Assembly: GCA_009746045.1 (NCBI GenBank) | Contig: RPFO01002096.1 | Span: 1-57,500 of the forward strand | Direction: 5' to 3' | Source: Mesostigma viride | Lineage: Eukaryota; Streptophyta; Mesostigmatophyceae; Mesostigmatales; Mesostigmataceae | DNA: 57,500 bases | Shown: piece after piece, positions 23,598-45,855 of the stretch | Position numbering within the stretch: the stretch's first letter is position 1 | How the letters are laid out: every line of letters begins with the position of its first letter | Program-made: the position numbers and the translations under genes | The notes under the pieces: generated by a model | What the model saw: only the letters and a program-made list of their open reading frames with translations | Databases searched by the model: none | What the model was told of the DNA's origin: nothing

Positions 23598-26500
23598 ATG
23601 GCGCGATCGGGGCGGGGGGCCGTTTCCGACGGTTCGCGTCCCTTGTCCAATGACGACCGGGAGCCTGCACTTCGCGGTCTCTGGAGCGACAAGTACATCG
23701 AGAACAAGGGGTACAAAATTGCCAATGACATCTTTCCTATCATGGCGGAACGCGTGAAAGCAAACAACCACAGGACGCCAGAGATGAGCGCGGAGGTTCT
23801 GTCTTGCGCAGCTTCAAGACTAAATGCCATGGTGGCGGAGAGCAACGGCATTAAGAAGAGGAAGAACTGTGACGGCGGGCTTCCTGAAAATTGGGCGGAA
23901 TCTCTTCGGGATAACATCAAGAAGGCTTTTGGCGACTTGGGAACATCTGAGAAGGATCGTGGGCTTAGGTGGGCCTTGTGTGGACTTGTTACGAAGGCAA
24001 TGGAGGGCGTCCCGGACAGGATTGTGGAGCGCGCGTTCGGGATTGACAGGCGCTTTGTCGCAACTGTTCGGGGTCACAGGGATGGAATGGAAGAAGGGGA
24101 GGACGACCTTTTGATGAGTGCGCCAGAGAGGAGGAGGAGGAAAGACGAGCTTCCGACGGAAGTCATTGCCCTGATACAAGCGTGCTGGAGGGATGATAAC
24201 TTGACGCGGGCGTCTCCGAACATGAAGGATGTTCATTGTGAATGGACCAGAAAGGATTACAAACATACACTAGCGTTTTCGGAGGGTGCGCGCTACTATA
24301 CTGTCTCCAAGTCGAAGATTTACGAAGTGTTCATTTCCCGCCATCCGGAGTTGAAGCCACCGCGGCGGATGGACAGTAGGGAGGGGGGGGGGGGGAGGGA
24401 GAGGAGGGTGTGAGGGGGGGAAATCAGGTGATTTTGGAGACGGAGGCAGGGATGTCAATGCTACGCACGAATCAGAAGAGCACAGTTCATGTGGGATACA
24501 CTACTTTTTGCAAGCATATGCCCGCATGCGTCAAGGGGCGGTGGAAAATGCGGAACTTGTGCGCATGCCAGCACCACACTACCATGCAGTCCATGGTTGG
24601 GGGGTTGGCCAAATTTCGTGCAACTTTTCATGCCAGATGCGAGTGCGGACCTGAATGCCACGCGTGCGATCATGGTAGCCAGCTCGACGTGGGGTCGTCC
24701 GTGCCCACATGTTCCATTTTCAAAGCCACTCACACGACAGAGTGGGTGAACAAGTTTACTTGTGAGGTGGAGGGGATGAGGGAGGGGGGAGGTTCGAGGT
24801 CGTCTGTGGGGTCGTCGCGGCCGCAGGTTCAGCCTTTTCAGGGCGAACTTGAGGATCTGCCCATGCATGGGAGGGTGCTGGACGACGAGGAAGGGGTGCC
24901 CGATCATGACCTGGGCGAGGAGTTGGGGGTTTGCTCGATCCGGCGTAAGGCTTGTGTGTTGGGCACTTGCCTGGCTCCCAAGTGTGGAATTCGGAACTTC
25001 ATGTTATGCGAACGGGAGGAGGCTTCCAACCACCTGATTTCATGGACCAGATACGAGATGCAGGATGTGCCGCCGGGTGCGGTTCTTGGGCCAGAGGTAA
25101 TTTTTAGTGGAGTGGTTGCGCCCCAAGGCGTTTCTTTTGCAATGTTTCCTGAAGTTCTTGGGCCAGAGGTAATTTTTAGTGGAGTGGTTGCGCCCCAAGG
25201 CGTTTCTTTTTCAATTTTTCCTGAGGTCCTGTCTTTTTTCTTTCTACAGGTCATTGGTGGGTCGAAGTTGATGTCTTTTCTGTATGTGCACACTGCGCAT
25301 ATGCAGGACGACTGTGACGAGATCGCAAAGGCTGGTGGGCAGCGATTGACGCAAGTCGACGTCAAGTCCACACCAACGGAGCTAAAGGAGGCAATTGTGG
25401 ACAAGTGGCCGGACTTCATCCAGCATTGCTTCAACGCGTGGTGGCAAGCGGACGCCTCCAAGGAATGTCTCTCAAGGATGCGGGTGGGGGACCTTGTATG
25501 CCACACAGATTACGCCGAGAACTACCAGTCTTACACCTATCACAATCTCCAAGCACAGTATTGGCATCCAGTCACATTCGTCCTTATGCCCTGGATCGTG
25601 CGCTACTTGGATCCAGCGTCGGGAAAGGTCGTGAGAAGGGAGTTTCACTTCATCGGACAGGGCGGAATGAAAAGGGACGGGCGGGCCCTCCGTTTTGCTA
25701 TCCTCAAAATCCTGGCGACACTACGGTCAGAAGGGGTAGAGGTGAAGCGCTTCATTGGGTGGTCGGACAATTGCTCCATGCAGTTCAAGTCAAGGAATGT
25801 GATCGCGGAAGTGGCCCGGCTGCTGACGGAGGATCCGCACCTGGAGTCATTTGAGTGGAATTACTTTGGGGAGCAGCACGGAAAGGGGGAGGTGGATGGA
25901 GCTGGTGGGACTGTGAAGTGCATGTTGAGGAGGTGGCACATCAGGGAAGAGAACCAGGACAAACAGACGGCCGCCCAGTTGGTGGAGAATCTGGCGTCGG
26001 GGGCGGTGGGCGGGACCACAACGACCAGGCGTAACTTCTTCGAGTTCCCCGAGGTAATTAAGTGTACAGTCCTCGTTCAGGGAATAGTTACGCCGGCCGT
26101 CGTTTCTAGGGCGTTCTTGGAGTCCTGGCGATCAGGAGTGCTTAATAAAACACAACTAGCTCGATGGTCTCGTAACTTCAACTTTCCCTTGTGCAAATCT
26201 TGTCTTCGACGCGCAGGTGCTTCCTTACAGCCCAGGGCGCGGCGAAATCAAAGGAGTGAAGAAGGCGCACTGGTGGCGCATGGACAAGTCGAATGTGACG
26301 CGCTTAATGCTGCGCCAGTATTCCTGCTATTGTGGCGGTGCGTGCGCCGAGGAAAGGTGGTGGGATTGTCGAAAGGAGTGGACCGACATGGACGGCTGGA
26401 ATGTGGGAGGTGCTCGGATGAAGCTCCACAAACTGGGGGAGCCAGTGCAAAGGAACCCAAACGGACAAGGGGGGCACGCAGGGACGCGACTGAACAGACT

Positions 26501-26948
26501 ACAGGCAGAGAGGACGATGATGGGAAGGAGACTGAAGCTGCGAGACATTTTTGCCGTCGAGTCCTACTCTGGTGATGAGTCCCACGATCCAGATCATCCA
26601 TATTGGCTAGCGGAAGTCTTGCAGGAGCCTTATCAGGTGGCCGCTACTTTCGTGAGGCGAGTGGCCGACAGAAACGGCAAGGTCGATAGGGAGTTGTTCC
26701 GTAAGGGACAATGGGTGGTGGGGGTGCGCTACTGGGACAGATTTCCGGGTATGGCGACGATGTTCAAAATGGACGCCGATGCGCAAGCTGAACAGCCAAA
26801 CTTGGTCAATTGCTACCTGTGCATGGACGCGGGGTTCGAACACACCATTGTTGTCAACCCAGCTAACAATCGCCAGGCCATCTTGACCATTCCGACAGAC
26901 GTCGAGAAACGGCTCACGAACTTGGCCAAGAAGAGACCTGTTGAGTAG
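23598..26948 (+). CDS. DDE/D-like transposase gene, spliced, one possible disruption
   Basis: The coding sequence can be followed through four segments. Segment A is 23,598-about 24,380, possibly beginning earlier after an AG at 23,537. Segment B is about 24,440-25,096, C is 25,250-26,053 and D is 26,217-26,948. Junctions B/C and C/D are GT-AG and keep frame. Between A and B lies a G-rich stretch (24,380-24,440) that is either a short intron or a frameshift. B has a Cys/His-rich part (TTFCKHMPACVKG, LCACQHH, CECGPECHAC). C has three acidic positions expected of a DDD/E nuclease: HTDYAENYQ near 25,508, WSDNCSMQFKSRN near 25,764 and HGKGEVDGAGGTVK near 25,893. Similar motifs occur in uncharacterised transposase-like proteins of animals. 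D has PDHPYWLAEVL and RYWDRFPG, a BAH/chromo-like tail. Family assignment is from memory of motifs; no terminal repeats were identified. Confidence 0.6.
25097..25249 (+). other. Intron B/C: 153 bp, stop-free, duplicated donor
   Basis: GAG|GTAATTTTTAG opens the intron and TTTCTACAG closes it. The length is 51 codons without a stop, so retained transcripts stay open. A 72-bp tandem duplication (25,082 and 25,154) repeats the exon end TTCTTGGGCCAGAG plus the donor, creating a second possible donor after 25,168. GTTGCGCCCCAAGGCGTTT, a short hairpin, occurs twice. Confidence 0.65.
26054..26216 (+). other. Intron C/D with CG palindrome
   Basis: Exon C ends CCCGAG and is followed by GTAATTAAG. The acceptor is GCGCAG at 26,216, giving a phase 0 junction FPE|VLPYSPG. 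The intron contains GTTACGCCGGCCGTCGTTT near 26,090, matching the tandem repeats upstream of the gene. Confidence 0.65.
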
Positions 26949-27590
26949 GCCAGCTCGCCCGGGCTTGGTTGGACGAGGTGGACAGCCTTGAGAGCACGTG
27001 CTTCGTTGTGAGCACTTGCCTTTCAGCCGTGATTTGCAAACGAGTTCCTTGTCCTGAATTGTAAAGCTCGATTCATGCTCTTTTAAGGAAGTGTATAATA
27101 TTATCCAGATCATGTATATATTTAGATCTAGACCTGAGTTCAAATAACATTTCTTAGAGGGCTGAGATGCGCGAGGTCCAGCATACATGTATATATCCAT
27201 GGAGACATGTTACAAACTCAAATGTTTCATTGTACGTACCACTAGCTCGTCGACGGGGGTATCCCATGTAATGTATGATTTATGAATTAATTAATCGCTT
27301 AATTGTACAATTTAAATGGATCATGAACTTGTCAAGTGGCCTAATTTGGTTTATTTGGTTCATCATTTATTGATGTCAATCATTCTTAATTGAATCTCGA
27401 GCAATAGCAATCATGAAGCACATCCTAATCATGTGATTCGCATAATGAGAATAGGCAACAAGTGCTAAGTACTTTGAGGAATGCGGGGTTGGTCAGGTTA
27501 TTATAGAGCTAGAGCTACAAACGGCACATATATTGCAAACTTTGCGCTCCAGGCATGGAATTTCAAAAGTACCAAAATTGGAGCAGTAGA
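26949..27590. other. Unassigned AT-rich sequence
   Basis: Sequence 3' to the transposase-like gene. No open frame of note, array or LTR was found. It may include the 3' end of that element. Confidence 0.4.
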
Positions 27591-27660
27591 TGTTGGGGAC
27601 GCCCAACGGGAGCACGAGTTTAATCAATCAATCAATCAATTAATTAATTAATTAATTAAC
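27591..27660 (+). mobile_element. LINE 3' terminus with AATC/AATT tail
   Basis: GCCCAACGGGAGCACGAG matches the 3' end of the LINE copy at 45,041-45,632. It is followed by (AATC)n and then (AATT)n. Almost nothing of the LINE body is left, so this is an extreme 5' truncation. Confidence 0.6.
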
Positions 27661-27689
27661 GAGCGCGAAAACAGCGGCGGTGGTCCTGG

Positions 27690-27777
27690 TTATACCGCCT
27701 GTCCTACCTGATCTATGCGGATGATACCACCCTCATCAAGCGCCCCGAGCACATTCAGACCTGGCTGGACTGTCTGG
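27690..27777 (+). pseudogene. LINE reverse-transcriptase fragment (YADD box)
   Basis: One frame reads LSYLIYADDTTLIKRPEH then IQTWLDCL. YADD is the catalytic box of non-LTR reverse transcriptases, and the following residues fit the usual spacing. The frame is cut at 27,777, exactly where the hAT terminus starts. The fragment is about 30 aa with no start. Confidence 0.7.
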
Positions 27778-27829
27778 CAGTGAACGCCAATACGCCGTAT
27801 AATACGGTAAATACGCCGTATTATACAAT

Positions 27830-28010
27830 TAATTAATTAATTAATTAGACTCGTGCTCCCGTTGGGGAGTCACGGAGCATTAACCCCGATGGATGGATGG
27901 ATGGGTGCAAACATTCCTACCGGTCTAATCTATCTACGTTGGCTACATACTACATCTATCTAACAACATGCTAACTACAACATCTATCTAGGCAGCCGCA
28001 CGCTGCCCTA
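27830..28010 (-). mobile_element. Truncated LINE tail nested in hAT
   Basis: 181 bp inserted in the hAT end, flanked by a perfect 12-bp duplication GTATTATACAAT (27,818-27,829 and 28,011-28,022). On the - strand it runs from GGGCAGCGTGCGGCTGCC through (ATCC)n and the CTCCCCAACGGGAG hairpin to (TTAA)n. This matches 45,452-45,632. It is a clean, severely truncated LINE insertion. Confidence 0.88.
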
Positions 28011-28327
28011 GTATTATACAATACGGCGGGGTTTGGCGTACTAACGTACTAGAAATACGCGTACTGCGTTCTCAACGCAAATACGGCGCATAATACGTAT
28101 TTTTCGCGTATTATACGGCGCCCGGCACCGGAATTTGGCGCCAGAGCTAGTTTTGGCGTAGCTCATTCAGCCGACAAAAGCGTAGCTCATGCAGCCTTGC
28201 GCGCCAAAAGTAACCGCCGCTACCGAAGCTGAGGCCTGAGGCCGAACACTAAACATGCAAAAGGCACAGGTGCTGCTGCCTTTGTACCGGGCAGTTTGAT
28301 AGCACAGTGCTGGCATTTACTAGCTGC

Positions 28328-28737
28328 ATGGAAAGTAGAGCGATGGCGCACGGTCGAGGCAAGGAACCTGACCTCGGAATAAACTACGATGACATGTCAG
28401 ATACGGAGTACGAAGACGCCCGAGCACGACATCTTGCTAGCTTGGAGCTAGATGATGATGCCGACAACAAGGACGGTGGGGACGAGGAGCCTACTGGCCC
28501 CGACAACAGTGGGGACGAGTGGGATGGTGATGCAAAGCGGGACAATGCTGCCGTTTGGGAGTTCGTCAAGAAGGTTTGGGAGCGACAAGGCAGATGCGAT
28601 GGTCCACATCAACCTCGCAGCTGGGGAGCAGGCTGCCCAGCAGCTTGACGCGGATAGGTCATTAGAGACTTGGTATCAGGGTATGCCTCGCATTTCGGAC
28701 GAGATGCCCCATGATAGCACTCAGGCACTTTTGTAAT
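28328..28737 (+). pseudogene. hAT transposase remnant, N- and C-terminal pieces
   Basis: The first ATG gives MESRAMAHGRGKEP, which closely matches the N-terminus of the hAT transposase at 51,365. The acidic stretch and AVWEFVKK follow. After about 28,574 the BED finger and catalytic core are absent. In another frame the sequence ends SDKADAMVHINLAAGEQ..., which resembles the last helix of hAT dimerisation domains. The two pieces are out of frame unless spliced. It is a deletion derivative without catalytic residues. Confidence 0.6.
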
Positions 28738-29527
28738 AGTGTAATCAAACTTTGGGAACTGGCAGCAACTGATGCTTTATTTATTGATAGCAGAATACCG
28801 TAGTCAAGGAACTGTTGAACCCTTCCACTTTTATTCGTTTTTGGCACTTGTACATGGAGGGGTGCCTCAAACTGGTACCTCAAGGCCAAAAGTACAACAT
28901 CAGAAGCACACAGGACCCAAACTTACGAGCAAATAAATAAATAATTACAGTGTACGCAGCGTTACACAAGTAGCAGCCATACGGCTGGCAAAAGTTCAGT
29001 GCTCTCTCAGCCGCTAGTGGCATACTCCTGACTATATATAAACAAGAAATGCCTAGTATGCCCGGGCACATATCGCCAGGATGAAACTGGTCACCTTGAC
29101 CACTGGGGCATATGAAATGAAGAGATTGGCGCATTGCTACATTTGGCAATGTGCAACAGGTCTCCTCAAACGTACAGCGAGGCCATAGGCCACACTACCA
29201 CACAGTGTGGGTATGCGAGGAATGCTTCGACAAGATGCATCGAGACACCCTGCCTGTCGTGCAATGCCCTGATCCTCCACGTCAGAGTAACGGCGCAGAT
29301 AGCAGCGTAAGCTGGCTCCGTTGCAGCACAGGGGGCAAGCGCCGAGGGCTATCGTTGTAATGGGCGCGAACTTGCAAGCATCGGCTCGATGCCTAAAATG
29401 CACCATAATGGTCGTTTAGGTATAGGCGGGCTGCGTCGAGAAGCTTTCGTGCCCTGTGGCGCGCAAGGCGGGTATTCCTCGGCGCCTGAAACGGACGGGC
29501 GCAACTCCGCAAAGCCCGTGCCACTCG
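28738..29527. other. Unassigned sequence
   Basis: No recognisable gene or element. Short frames on both strands between 29,137 and 29,406 have no domain I recognise. Confidence 0.35.
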
Positions 29528-30084
29528 TCACAACGTTAATAGCATCACCACAAACACTAAGATGCCCACCGAGGCGGCACCGCTGACAACTCGTAATGCG
29601 AACGACGTCCAGTCGTCATGGGTGGCGGAATGGTCCCCAAACAGAGGTGTCGTTTCCCCAGGTTCAAAATCCGAGGCAGCGCATTTCGGTGTAAAGGACT
29701 CGAAGACCAGGACCTGCACCACATTATACCGAGGAAGCCAAATGGTCACATATGCTGCTGTCAGCGCGGCAGCAAATGTCATTTTTAAAAGAGAAACTTG
29801 TCACTAAGGGGAATCGACTATGGCCCGGTCATTCCGCTCAATATATTCTGACACGTACATAGGTCAACCCTACGATGAACAGTTATTTTCCTTACCTGCT
29901 CCAAGCTCAGACCATGCTCGTCGCGGAAGGAAACAGAGCGTTTGTGGGAAGGTCGTACGTTCAGCTGGACAGCGTTGCTTATGGTATCATCCGCTGATGC
30001 AGAGCGTCGATGGTGACTATTAGACGATTCCGAGCTCAAATCGCATACTGGCAGAATGTGAGCGTTGTTGGGGGAACCGAACAT
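29528..30084 (-). CDS. Candidate small membrane protein, splicing unresolved
   Basis: An ATG at 30,084 starts a frame of about 63 codons that reads HKRSVSFRDEHGLSLEQ and then meets a good donor (CAG|GTAAGG, near 29,900). The SVSF stretch resembles an RVxF protein-phosphatase-1 docking motif. About 110 bp downstream a second frame (to 29,528) encodes a protein-like stretch with a C-terminal hydrophobic segment (SVGILVFVVMLLTL) followed by a stop, as in a tail-anchored protein. The two pieces do not join in frame with any acceptor I can see. They may be separate, or an exon may be missing. Expression and function are unknown. Confidence 0.25.
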
Positions 30085-30661
30085 TGTCACACTTTGGTCC
30101 GGCTATGCAGCTCTGATGATTGCATTCAGTCAGTAAGAGCAGTGAATGCGCGTCATTCAATCGCCATAGTCAGGTGCTGCAGCGCTAGGCTCAGGACGGG
30201 AGAGCGCGAATTGCTCTGGCCGGGAGGTTGCCGTTGCCTTTGTCTCTGCGCTGCCAGCCAAACAAATCACCCAATTTTGATTCACCCAATGGGAAAGTGG
30301 CAACGCACAGGACAAACTTGCCAGCCACGCAAAACTGGCACGTACGGGTTTCAATTATCTGATCTCAGGATCCTGATGCCCGCGCGCGTGCCGCATTGTT
30401 GTGCACATTCCGTCGTTCTGCTGAACCTCAACTACAAAAACGTGATCAGTATCATATAGGAACTCGACTTGTGGCATCACCCGTACGGTATCTCAGGCTT
30501 GGTGCGGCGCGGGCATTCTTGTGCGCGCCCAAATTCCAGTGTGCGGAAGGGCTTGCGCAAGAAACGGCCAGCTTCCGTCATCCAGCGTGTCACCTCCAGT
30601 GGCGCGTGGCGCCATGCCGGCAAACTGCCGCGCCGAGCCGCGCCGCACCCGTTATTACGAC

Positions 30662-30727
30662 CTGGCGCCTTTGCCCTGGCGCCTTTGCCCTGGCGCCTTT
30701 GCCCTGGCGCCTTTGCCCTGGCGCCTG
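30662..30727. repeat. 15-bp tandem repeat
   Basis: Four full copies and a part copy of CTGGCGCCTTTGCCC. Confidence 0.9.
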
Positions 30728-30861
30728 GCCTAATTGCCTCTGCAGCGTGACGCGGCGCCAGCGATGGCGCGGCGCCACGTTACGTTTGCCATGCTGGCCA
30801 ATCGCGGGCAGCCAACCGGCACAATATTAGCCGAAGGCTTAAGTGCGCTGCGCTGGTGCTG

Positions 30862-30910
30862 AGTGGACCGCACAACAACGACAACAACAACAACAAACAG
30901 TGGACCGCAC
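30862..30910. repeat. CAA tract flanked by 12-bp direct repeats
   Basis: AGTGGACCGCAC at 30,862-30,873 and 30,899-30,910 flanks 25 bp of CAACAA sequence. The direct-repeat length equals that of LINE target duplications elsewhere in the window, so this may be a tail-only insertion. Confidence 0.5.
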
Positions 30911-31297
30911 TGGCACGACGTTACAGCTTGACGGGTAGAGTATCTCGATTCTCGTCGGTACAGCTGTTGGATTTCATCTCTGCTGCCCATGTGCGGCGTG
31001 GGAATCAACAACAACAAAAAAACAGTTGGCTTACTTCTGACCACTTCCTGTCCTGTCCTGTCCGACAACGCTGACCCAGTCGGAATATCGGTTAGTCCCA
31101 AAAAGTTGAGAATTCTGTACGATATACAAGGTTTTATTAATTGCGCGAGATACCTGAGGGTCAACCGGGAAGTTTGAGTACAGTACTGTGAAGTACTGTA
31201 GGAACAACAGGTACAGTAGGAACCAAACTGGCTCTCACCTCTTTGGTCCATAACTGGCTAATAAATATACCCATTTCCCCGAAAAAAACCAAACTGG

Positions 31298-31325
31298 CTC
31301 AATACCAGGTATACCTGGTATTGAG
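31298..31325. promoter_or_regulatory. Perfect 28-bp palindrome
   Basis: The half-site is CTCAATACCAGGTA, followed at once by its reverse complement. It lies about 400 bp upstream of the PTST-like start codon. It could be a dimeric regulator site or a cruciform-forming sequence. The symmetry is seen; function is inferred. Confidence 0.4.
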
Positions 31326-31730
31326 ATTCGCTGGCAGACTAGTGCGCGACGGTTGAGGTTCTGTCGCCAGCTCACTTTTCATCATCCACTTCATGGACCG
31401 TTCAGGCCGGCCCAGGGATCTGCTTGTGGCTTCAATGTTCCCGTCTGACAGACGCTACTGTAGACGCCTGCATGCCACATGGTTGCGCCGGTCAGCAGAC
31501 TTATTCTTTTCAGATAAAGGGGAGCTGATGGTGCGTTGAGTTTCGACGACAATAACATCTCGCCTACAAACTCGGTGTTACCGAGATAAACCACAGGTTT
31601 GACATAAATAAGGTTTACTAGGAAGCGCTGGCCAGTATTTTCACGCGCGCCGTTTTGCAATTTTGGTTGAATGGAGGATCTTCTGGGTTTTCACGTTAAT
31701 TAACTGTCCAGACACGGTTAACTCGGATTC

Positions 31731-44143
<12,413 letters not shown>

Positions 44144-44869
44144 ACACGTCAGATGACGATGACGCAGTGCATGTACATGCGAGCAAGTGCCGTACATCCG
44201 AAGGTTGCTAGAATGATGGTTGCTAGAATGATGGTTGGTAGGAAGGTTGGCCATATCATCAAGGCTATCACATTCATATCTCATTGACAGAAGCTTGTCC
44301 ATCAAGTAGGTCATTCAGGCATGAGCTGGCTTGTTGCGCTCGGATGGCCTCTCCCTAAGCTACTCGCTTATATATACACATTCCGTCTAACTGGGACAAG
44401 TGGCCTTCAGCCCAGGTCCCTTGGCTGCCGTTGTGCAGATCTTGCAGTGCACGTTCCGTAGACCTGCTTTGGGGTGTTTCCCGGAGTTGGGGCGTTGTCA
44501 GCAAAAGAGACATCGTTGACAAAGGAGAAACATGAATTACTAGTAGTTGATCTGTATGAAGTGATCTGTATATTGATTCCTGAATCCCAGTTCCGGCTAT
44601 GGAGAAGAATTAAAGACTGTTATTCGCTGGTTGTCTCTTTGATATCTGCTTGTGGGCAGGTCAAGAAAGCTATGTGAAATTTAATAAATTTGCATGTTAT
44701 TTGCCTCATATGGTACAATGGCCTGCATGGCGATTTTCAATTCGCATCTCTCTTTATTGTCAGATCTCTCTAGGTACCAGAAGTAAGGAAAGTAACGCAT
44801 GTGCATAGACCAACCATGCACTACTTTTTAACATGGTGCGCTGATCGATGCATCATATTCAGCACGTAC
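44144..44869 (+). other. 3' region of the PTST-like gene
   Basis: No further coding exon is seen. An AATAAA at 44,683-44,688 may be the poly(A) signal. A short direct repeat GGTTGCTAGAATGATGGTTG lies near 44,203. Confidence 0.4.
44683..44688 (+). promoter_or_regulatory. Possible poly(A) signal
   Basis: AATAAA about 540 bp after the PTST-like stop codon. The distance is long, so the true site could be elsewhere. Confidence 0.3.
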
Positions 44870-45030
44870 ATGCTCTCGGTGGGTAGTCACGGAGTATTCA
44901 CCCCCAGGGATATAAGTAACTGAAGTACTTGCGTGTCATGTGCATGGGCGTGCCACGGAGTACTATGCTAATCTCATTAGAAAATAATTACACGAAAGTT
45001 ACAAATATCGTCTGCATCATGCCCCAACCA
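44870..45030 (-). mobile_element. Diverged LINE-like 3' region, copy 1
   Basis: The - strand reads TGAATACTCCGTGACTACCC, related to the GCTCCGTGACTCCCC end of the LINE below. The part 44,914-45,030 matches 56,455-56,600 in inverse orientation, including TCTCATTAGAAAATAATTAC. This suggests a dispersed family with a related 3' end. Confidence 0.5.
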
Positions 45031-45040
45031 TATCAAGGAG

Positions 45041-45632
45041 TTCCATTTTCAGAGTAGGATCGATATGCTGCTCATGTCCGCAATGAGGACCTGTACCAGG
45101 GCATGCCCTATATCACCAGCACCATTAAGCAACGCCGCCTGCAGCTTGTAGGGCACCTAGCTCGCACCAATCAGGTAGACACCTCACGTGGCCCCCCCGC
45201 AGGACTGCGACCAGCCCAGCCTGGCCGGCACCTCCTGACGTGGGCTGGGCCTAGTGATGTTAGACGCCGCAAGGCCCGCACCTTCAAGGAACAGCTAGTA
45301 GAGGACATGGGGGGCCTCGGCCTCTCCGTGATTTGGAAGAAGATGATGGACAAGGCCAAGTGGGCCCAGGTCATCGAGGACAATGAGCCCCCCCCAGTGG
45401 GGAAGCGCCCGCGTGTGCAATCCCGCGGGAGACACGCCAGATAGCTCCCCCTTGGGCAGCGTGCGGCTGCCTAGATAGATGTTGTAGTTAGAATGCTGTT
45501 AGATAGATGTAGCATGTAGCCAATGTAGATAGATTAGACCGGTAGGAATGTTTGCACCCATCCATCCATCCATCGGGGTTAATGCTCCGTGACTCCCCAA
45601 CGGGAGCACGAGTCTAATTAATTAATTAATTA
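45041..45632 (+). mobile_element. 5'-truncated LINE with 11-bp target duplication
   Basis: Flanked by ATATCAAGGAG at 45,030-45,040 and 45,633-45,643. It contains the end of the reverse-transcriptase frame, a 3' UTR with three ATCC units, the hairpin CTCCCCAACGGGAG and a TTAA tail. Truncation at the 5' side and the tail are typical of target-primed reverse transcription. Confidence 0.88.
45103..45444 (+). pseudogene. LINE polyprotein C-terminal fragment
   Basis: 113 aa with RRLQLVGHLARTNQVDTSRG and [18 protein letters not shown]. The RL..GHLAR pattern is common at the C-terminus of non-LTR retrotransposon polyproteins, after the reverse transcriptase. Only this last portion is present; the 5' part was lost at insertion. 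A second, frameshifted copy is at 46,326-46,655. Confidence 0.65.
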
Positions 45633-45645
45633 ATATCAAGGAGAC

Positions 45646-45694
45646 AACCAGCGCAGGCACGTGTCTATTAATTAATTAATTAACCAGCGCAGGC
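45646..45694 (+). mobile_element. 23-bp tail-only LINE insertion
   Basis: A 13-bp direct repeat AACCAGCGCAGGC (45,646-45,658 and 45,682-45,694) flanks ACGTGTCTATTAATTAATTA and a few more bases. The insert resembles only the last bases of the LINE (GCACGAGTCTAATTAATTAA). Confidence 0.65.
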
Positions 45695-45855
45695 CAGAAA
45701 TCGGGAGAATCCGGACCATGGTAGCTCGAGCCTGCCGTTATCTTGTCCGCGTTTTCAAGATAACGTCACCATTTTCCGTGTAGGATACGCTGCTCATGTC
45801 CGCAAGGAGGACTTGTAACCAGCATGCCGCTTTTCACCAGCACCATCACTGAAGC

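Larger units (their letters stand above)
27778..28737 (+). mobile_element. Internally deleted hAT copy, right end not found
   Basis: It starts CAGTGAACGCC, the same terminus as the longer hAT at 47,518-51,702. Apart from a nested LINE tail, it follows that element through its subterminal AATACGG/CCGTATT repeats into the transposase N-terminus (to about 28,574). It then changes to unrelated or deleted sequence. I cannot locate the other terminus; the stated end is the last possible codon. Confidence 0.65.
30085..31297. other. Intergenic sequence upstream of the PTST-like gene
   Basis: It contains a 15-bp tandem repeat (30,662-30,727) and a CAA tract between 12-bp direct repeats (30,862-30,910). 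No gene was recognised. Confidence 0.4.

Noticed and set aside
23820-24266. A 148-aa open frame on the - strand
   Set aside because: Shadow of the sense frame of the transposase-like gene.
24904-25506. A 200-aa open frame on the - strand
   Set aside because: It is antisense to the transposase-like exons, whose motifs and splice borders explain the sequence better.
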